11,130 bases of DNA. Origin: Pseudolabrys sp. GTDB lineage: Bacteria > Pseudomonadota > Alphaproteobacteria > Rhizobiales > Xanthobacteraceae. The translations under genes and the position numbers were made by a program. This document shows, one piece after another, positions 6,351 to 11,130 of this stretch; positions within the stretch are counted from its first letter, which is position 1, and the number at the start of each line of letters is the position of its first letter. Below the pieces are notes generated by a model. It was not told where the DNA came from, did no database searches, and saw only the letters and a program-made list of their open reading frames with translations. The stretch spans positions 1 through 11,130 of the forward strand of contig JAQSCR010000489.1 in NCBI GenBank assembly GCA_029945495.1, given 5' to 3'.

Positions 6351-7898
6351 GGGAACGCCGACGCGGTGAAACTAGCTCGTAATGCGCTGGACGTACTCAG
6401 CGGCGACCACCGAATATCGGAGGCCGCCTGCAAACAGCTCTTCATCGCGCTTGATTCATTTAGCGAACCCTTGAATGAGCCGGCAGCTTCGCCTGCGGAC
6501 TATGCTGCCCGCTTGGTGGATCTAAAGACGAAATCTGAGGAGCTTCCCAAATTAGCGCGGGCCTTATTCGAGGAAGGCTTCAAGGATGTTGCCGACATAG
6601 CCGATATCGTGATCTGGACCGAGGCGGTGGCATCTTCGGTTCAGTGTCATCAACGCGACGTCGATAGGCTGTTCACCTGGCGCGGGCGCGATGATCGTGA
6701 CCTGAACGTCTCATCCGCACCGACGCTGACGGATCTGGGCGATCACGTCCTTGCACTGAACGACGATTGCACGGCGGGCGTCACTGCAGACGAGGCCAGG
6801 GCTGCTCGTCGCATGGAGGCGGACCAAACGGCACTTGCCGCCCAAGCGCTCATCGAGAGAATTGAAAACATCGACCGCATCGCCGGAACCATGTTCGACG
6901 AGATGCAATTCGGTTTCTTGTTGGACCGGCCCAGGCAGTTGCTGTCGATCGGGTTTCAATGTGCCGAGGGCACGCTCGACCCAAGCTGCTACGATCTGCT
7001 GGCGTCCGAGGCGCGCTTGGCGAGCTTCATCGCGATAGCCAAAGGCGACATTGCACCGAAGCATTGGTTCAAGTTGGGGCGAGCGGTTACCCCGATTGGC
7101 CGCGGCTCGGCCCTGATCTCGTGGTCGGGGTCGATGTTCGAGTATCTGATGCCGGAACTGGTGATGCGCGAGCCGGCGGGGAGCTTGCTGCAGCAAACCG
7201 CTAAGCTGGTCGTCAGCCGGCAGATCGAATACGGCGCGCAACGAGGCGTCCCGTGGGGAATTTCGGAGTCGGCTTATAATTTCCGCGATCTAGAGCTCAC
7301 CTACCAGTATTCCAATTTCGGTGTTCCCGGTCTCGGCCTCAAGCGCGGTCTCAGCGAAAACATCGTCGTTGCCCCTTATGCGACCTTGCTTGCATCAATG
7401 ATCGATCCAGAGGCGGCGGTGCGGAACCTCTCAAGCCTGGCGGCTGCGGGCGGATCCGGGCGTTACGGTTGGTATGAGGCACTGGACTACACGCCTGGGC
7501 GAACCCCGGAGGGCAAGAACGTTGCGGTCGTGCGGGCCTATATGGCCCATCACCAGGGGATGAGCTTGGTGGCAATCGCTAACACACTTGGCGGCGGCGC
7601 GATGCGGTCACGTTTCCACGCCAATCCAATTGTGCAGGCGACAGAGCTATTGTTGCAGGAACGGCCGCCGCGCGACGTCGCGGTCAAATGGGTACGCGCC
7701 GAAGAAGTGAGCCAAGTGACGCTGGTGCGCGAACTCGTGCCGCCCATGCTGCGCCGGTTCCGTTCGCCGCACGATCGTGTTCCGCGCAGCCATCTTTTGT
7801 CGAACGGCCGCTACGCCGTCATGATAACAGCCGCCGGAGCGGGTTACAGCCGCTGGCGCGATCTAGCCGTATCGCGCTGGCAAGAAGACGTCACCTGA
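6306..7898 (+). CDS. ndvB: Middle fragment: glycoamylase-like (cyclization) region of the cyclic glucan synthase
   Basis: These 530 codons lie between the two TGAs, in the same frame as the upstream part. The first ATG is at 6312, but its only purine run, GGGAG, touches the codon, so independent initiation is unlikely. Family motifs in order are 'YDLLASEARLASFIAIAKGD', 'HWFKLGRAVTPIGRGSALIS' near codon 1386, 'WSGSMFEYLMP', 'GVPWGISESAYN' near 1444, 'YQYSNFGVPGLGLKRG', 'GRYGWYEALDY' near 1522 and 'RAYMAHHQGMSL' near 1541. These belong to the glycoamylase-like domain (Pfam 'Glycoamylase'). In Brucella abortus Cgs this stretch (about 991-1544, from memory) is needed to close the glucan ring. The segment from about 6330 to 6880 is a helical, acidic linker that varies more in the family. 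The fragment ends in 'SRWQEDVT' before TGA. It is probably not a stand-alone protein. Confidence 0.8.
   Translation, partial: REMLKTPVYHPEALPGNADAVKLARNALDVLSGDHRISEAACKQLFIALDSFSEPLNEPAASPADYAARLVDLKTKSEELPKLARALFEEGFKDVADIADIVIWTEAVASSVQCHQRDVDRLFTWRGRDDRDLNVSSAPTLTDLGDHVLALNDDCTAGVTADEARAARRMEADQTALAAQALIERIENIDRIAGTMFDEMQFGFLLDRPRQLLSIGFQCAEGTLDPSCYDLLASEARLASFIAIAKGDIAPKHWFKLGRAVTPIGRGSALISWSGSMFEYLMPELVMREPAGSLLQQTAKLVVSRQIEYGAQRGVPWGISESAYNFRDLELTYQYSNFGVPGLGLKRGLSENIVVAPYATLLASMIDPEAAVRNLSSLAAAGGSGRYGWYEALDYTPGRTPEGKNVAVVRAYMAHHQGMSLVAIANTLGGGAMRSRFHANPIVQATELLLQERPPRDVAVKWVRAEEVSQVTLVRELVPPMLRRFRSPHDRVPRSHLLSNGRYAVMITAAGAGYSRWRDLAVSRWQEDVT
7896..7898 (+). other. ndvB: In-frame TGA number 2 (codon 1664), likely replacing an arginine (CGA)
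   Basis: The frame reads 'RWQEDVT', TGA, 'DPWGSYIYLRDVDSG'. Family members as I recall them carry 'EDvTrDpWGsyiylRD' here, so CGA to TGA, one transition, is the likely change. The residue opens the beta-sandwich in front of the GH94 catalytic barrel. The bases after the TGA can form only a small hairpin (GATCC 7899-7903 with GGGTC 7908-7912, including one G-T pair). The next in-frame ATG, at 7947, starts inside a conserved strand. Confidence 0.85.
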
Positions 7899-10800
7899 GA
7901 TCCTTGGGGGTCGTATATCTATCTTCGGGATGTCGACAGCGGGGCTATGTGGTCGGCGGGCTACCAACCGAGCGGTGCCAAGCCGGACAACTATGAAGTC
8001 GTGTTTTCCGAAGATCGCGCCGAGATTACGCGGCGTGATGGCGCCTTGACGACCACTCTCGACGTCATCGTATCCCCGGAGGATGACGGGGAGGTCAGAC
8101 GCGTCTCAATCACGAATTATGGCTTGCGCACGCGCGAAATTGAGCTGACTTCCTATTCTGAGATCGTCTTGGCGCGGCCAGGCGACGATGCAGCGCACCC
8201 GGCATTTTCGAAGCTTTTTGTACAAACCGAATTCGTGCCCGAACTGGGCGCCCTTCTGGCGACCCGGCGAAGGCGTTCGCCGGCGGAACCGGAAGTGTGG
8301 GCCGCCCATCTGGCCGTTTTGGAAGGTGACGCCGCCGACGATATGCAATTTGAGACCGACCGGGCGCGTTTCCTCGGACGGGGGAACGGAGTTCGCTCTC
8401 CGATCTCCGTCAGAAGCGGGCATTCGCTGTCCAACACGGTCGGAACGGTCCTCGACCCGATCTTCAGCATCCGCCGGCGCGTGAGCATCAGACCTGGCGC
8501 GACCGTACGCGTCTCGTTCTGGACGCTGCTCGCGCGCTCACGTGACGATGTTGTCAGCATGGCCGACAAGCACCACGATGTTGCGGCGTTCGAACGCGCG
8601 GCGACTTTGGCCTGGACCCAGGCGCAGGTCCAGCTTCATCATATTGGAATAACGGCGGACGAGGCGCACCTCTTTCAGCGCATTGCGAATCGCATTCTCT
8701 ACTCTGACCCCACACTGCGGCCATCGTCGGAAATCTTGAAACGCAACGACCTCGGACCGTCGGCGCTTTGGGCGCACGGCGTTTCCGGCGATCTGCCGAT
8801 TGTGCTGTGCCGGATTGACGACGCGACACACCTGGAGACCGTGCGCCAATTGATCCGCGCGCAACATTACTGGCGGATGAAGCAGCTCGCCGTCGACCTG
8901 GTGATCGTCAACGAGAGAAGCACTTCTTACGTCCAGGACCTGCAATCTGCTCTGGAAGCGATCATCCGGACAAACCTGCGAATTCCTGAGCGCCGGAAGG
9001 GAAGCCTGTTTTTGCTGCGCGGCGACATGTTGTCGAACGAGGTACGAAACCTGTTACAGACGGTGGCGCGCGTGGTCATCGTGAGTCGACGCGGCAGCCT
9101 TGCCGAACAAGTCAAGCGTTTGCAAGAACTCGCTCCCGCAGCTGAACCGCCGCGCCTGGAGCCGCGAAGCGTGACGCCGGCCGAGTTCGTTGCGCCGCCG
9201 CCGCTCGAATTCTTCAACGGGGTCGGTGGGTTTGATCGCGATGGGCGGGAATACGTCATCGTCCTCGATGGCGATCGGGAAACGCCCGCGCCGTGGGTGA
9301 ATGTCATAGCCAATCCCTCGTTCGGCTTCCAGGTCTCGGCGGACGGCAGGGGGTACACCTGGTCGGTCAATAGCCGGGAGAACCAACTGACGCCGCGGTC
9401 GAACGACCCGGTCAGCGACAGCCCTGGTGAATGCATTTATGTGCGTGACGATGACAACGGAGAAGTCTGGACGGCAACCGCTCTACCGATTCGCGATGAT
9501 GCGTCGCGCTATATTGCCAGACACGGTCAGGGCTATAGCCGGTTCGAGCATACGTCGCATGGAATTGCACTCGATCTTCTACAGTTTGTGCCTCTCGACG
9601 ACCCGGTCAAGATTTCCAGACTGAAGATCAAGAACGTCTCGGGTCGACGGCGGCGGCTATCCATAACGGCCTATGTAGAGTGGGTGCTCGGACCTTCGCG
9701 GACCACTTGCGCACCCTATGTGGTCACCGAGATCGATCCGAGAACCGGCGTGATGCTCGCGCGCAATCCATGGCGCATGGAGTTCGGCTCGCGGGTGGCG
9801 TTTGCCGATATGGGTGGCAGGCAGCGCTCTTGGTCCGGTGATCGCACCGAGTTCATCGGCCGGAACGGAAGCTTCGGCTTGCCGGCGGCGCTCGCCAAGC
9901 GAGATCCACTGTTCAACCGGGTCGGCGCCGGTCTCGACCCGTGCGGTGTTCTGCAGACCGGGGTCGAGATCCCGGCCAACGCCGAAGTCGAAGTTGTTTT
10001 CTTGCTCGGCGAGGCTGCGACCGGAGCGGAAGCCCTGGCGCTGGCTGAACGCTACCGTGCCAGTGACCTCGATGAAGTGTTCGGCGATGTGACCCGCTAC
10101 TGGGACCGGACGCTTGGCGCGATGCAGGTGCGGACGCCTGATCGCGCGCTGGACGTTCTGCTGAACGGTTGGCTACTGTATCAAACGATCGTATGCCGCG
10201 TATGGGCCCGCTCCGGTTTTTACCAGGCGAGCGGCGCTTATGGCTTCCGCGATCAACTCCAAGACGGGATGGCGCTGTGCCTGTCGCAGCCGGGCATGAC
10301 GCGCGAGCATCTTCTGCGCGCCGCCGCACGGCAATTCACCGAGGGCGACGTGCAGCATTGGTGGTTGCCGTCCTCCGGCAAAGGCCTCCGTACGCGTGTT
10401 TCTGATGATCTGCTTTGGCTGCCCTACACCACGGCCCAATACGTCACTGCGACCGGGGATGCGACCGTTCTCGACGAGCAAATCCCGTTCCTTGAGGGAA
10501 TGCTTCTCACGGCCGATGAGCACGACGCGTTCTTCCAGCCCATGCCGTCGGATGAGAAGGCCACGCTCTTCGAACACTGCGCGCGTGGTCTCGATCGCAG
10601 CCTTGCGGTTGGACGGCACGGGCTGCCGCTGATCGGTGGCGGCGACTGGAACGACGGCATGAACCTGGTCGGCGCCGGCGGGCAGGGCGAGAGCATATGG
10701 TTGGGGTGGTTTCTGTGCGCCACCATTGCAAATTTTGTCGCCTTCGCGGAGCAGCGGGGTCAACACGAGCGAGCCACGATCTGGCGCACGCACGCAGCCT

Positions 10801-11130
10801 CGCTGCGCGAGGCCCTCGAACGCGAGGGTTGGGATGGCGACTGGTATCGCCGCGGCTATTTTGACGACGGAACCCCGCTCGGCTCCGCATCGAGCAGCGA
10901 GTGCCGTATCGATTCGATTGCCCAGTCATGGGGGGTGATTTCCGGTGCGGCGGAACCGGCGCGCGCCGTGCGCGCCATGAAAGCGGCGGACGAGAACCTT
11001 GTCTTGCGCGATGAGGGGCTGGCGCTGCTGTTTACGCCACCGTTCGACAAAACCCCGCTCAATCCCGGCTACATCAAGGGGTATCCGCCCGGCATCCGCG
11101 AGAATGGCGGTCAATATACTCATGCGGCGA
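7899..11130 (+). CDS. ndvB: C-terminal fragment: GH94 glucan phosphorylase-like domain of the cyclic glucan synthase (3' end cut off)
   Basis: The frame is open for 1077 codons from the second TGA to the window edge with no further stop, and it has no start of its own. It begins with a beta-rich module ('WSAGYQPSGAKPDNYEVVFS', 'SITNYGLRTREIELTSY') and a spacer ('ALWAHGVSGDLPIVLCRID'). A second sandwich follows ('GFQVSADGRGYTWSVNSREN', 'ARHGQGYSRFEHTSHGI') and then an alpha/alpha-barrel. Barrel motifs are 'GAYGFRDQLQDGMAL' (R2448-D2453), 'HWWLPSSGKGLRTRVSDDLLW', and 'GGGDWNDGMN' with the Asp at codon 2583 in the place of the GH94 general acid. Then come 'SSSECRIDSIAQSW' and 'NPGYIKGYPPGIRENGGQYT'. 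Codon numbers count the TGAs. In this family the domain phosphorolyses the linear glucan and so controls ring size (17-25 glucoses in Brucella/Agrobacterium). All motifs are intact, which argues that any inactivation is recent. Confidence 0.88.

Larger units (their letters stand above)
2907..11130 (+). pseudogene. ndvB: Cyclic beta-1,2-glucan synthase (NdvB/ChvB/Cgs) frame interrupted by two in-frame TGA codons; 3' end beyond window
   Basis: A single frame runs 2741 codons from the TTG to the window edge, stopped only at codons 1133 (6303-6305) and 1664 (7896-7898). The family enzyme is an inner-membrane protein of roughly 2,800-2,900 residues that uses UDP-glucose to initiate, elongate and cyclize beta-1,2-glucans and phosphorolyses the chain to set its length. 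The glucans are exported to the periplasm for osmotic adaptation and host interaction. Every expected module is present and in order: N-terminal region, GT84-like domain, membrane helices, glycoamylase-like region, GH94 domain. I saw no frameshift or deletion across either TGA. Roughly 100-200 C-terminal residues should lie beyond the edge. Most likely this is a recently decayed gene or carries two base errors; readthrough is a minor alternative. Family identity is very secure; inactivation is probable but unproven. Confidence 0.85.

Noticed and set aside
6302..6382. 26-codon ATG frame with GGAG upstream, overlapping the first TGA (ATGA)
   Set aside because: It looks like a restart site, but it is in a different frame and stops at a TAA (6380-6382), so it cannot restore the synthase.
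6312..7898. Independent glucoamylase-family gene starting at ATG 6312
   Set aside because: It shares the exact frame with both neighbours, lacks a spaced ribosome site, and its sequence is the internal part of NdvB. A fragment of one gene is the better description.
1..11130. tRNA/rRNA genes, CRISPR arrays, insertion sequences, phage or defence genes
   Set aside because: No cloverleaf, repeat-spacer pattern, transposase motif or terminal inverted repeats were seen on either strand.

Overview
The window is about 60% GC by eye, with dense GC-rich codons. Its gene content points to an alphaproteobacterium of the Rhizobiales (Hyphomicrobiales), probably near Bradyrhizobium/Rhodopseudomonas. The main reason is a very large cyclic beta-1,2-glucan synthase (NdvB/ChvB/Cgs), a hallmark of that order. 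The organism assignment is inference from protein character, not from a search. All supported genes lie on the + strand.

Region 1 (1-2444) is a TRAP-type transporter operon in the order P-Q-M. It holds the C-terminal part of a periplasmic solute receptor (DctP family, cut by the window edge), a small four-helix membrane subunit (DctQ) and the large permease (DctM). A strong hairpin (11 bp stem) sits between P and Q. Q and M overlap by one base (TAATG), which implies translational coupling. The substrate cannot be read from the sequence.

Region 2 (2445-2906) is 462 bases without a convincing gene. It contains an AT-rich block with two short palindromes, one of which reads as a 9/10 match to an FNR/FixK-type box. 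It also holds an inverted repeat that could form a hairpin or pseudoknot, and a leader leading to a GAGGT-TTG start.

Region 3 (2907-11130, running off the right edge) is one continuous reading frame for the cyclic beta-1,2-glucan synthase. By domain content it has an N-terminal cytoplasmic region, a GT84-like glucosyltransferase with DxD and QxxRW motifs, several membrane helices, a glycoamylase-like region (the cyclization region in the Brucella enzyme), and a C-terminal GH94 phosphorylase-like domain with the GDWNDG catalytic motif. The frame is broken by exactly two in-frame TGA codons (codons 1133 and 1664), with no frameshift anywhere and with coding-quality sequence on both sides of each. 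The simplest reading is a recently inactivated ndvB pseudogene or two base errors. Readthrough or recoding is less likely but testable: the first TGA is followed directly by C and by an 11-bp interrupted stem-loop, and appears to replace a cysteine. dctM in the same window ends at TGA where its family normally ends, so TGA is a normal stop here and global recoding is unlikely.

The transporter and the glucan synthase have no evident functional link. They look like neighbours separated by a regulatory gap. The most noteworthy object is the doubly TGA-interrupted but otherwise intact ndvB.
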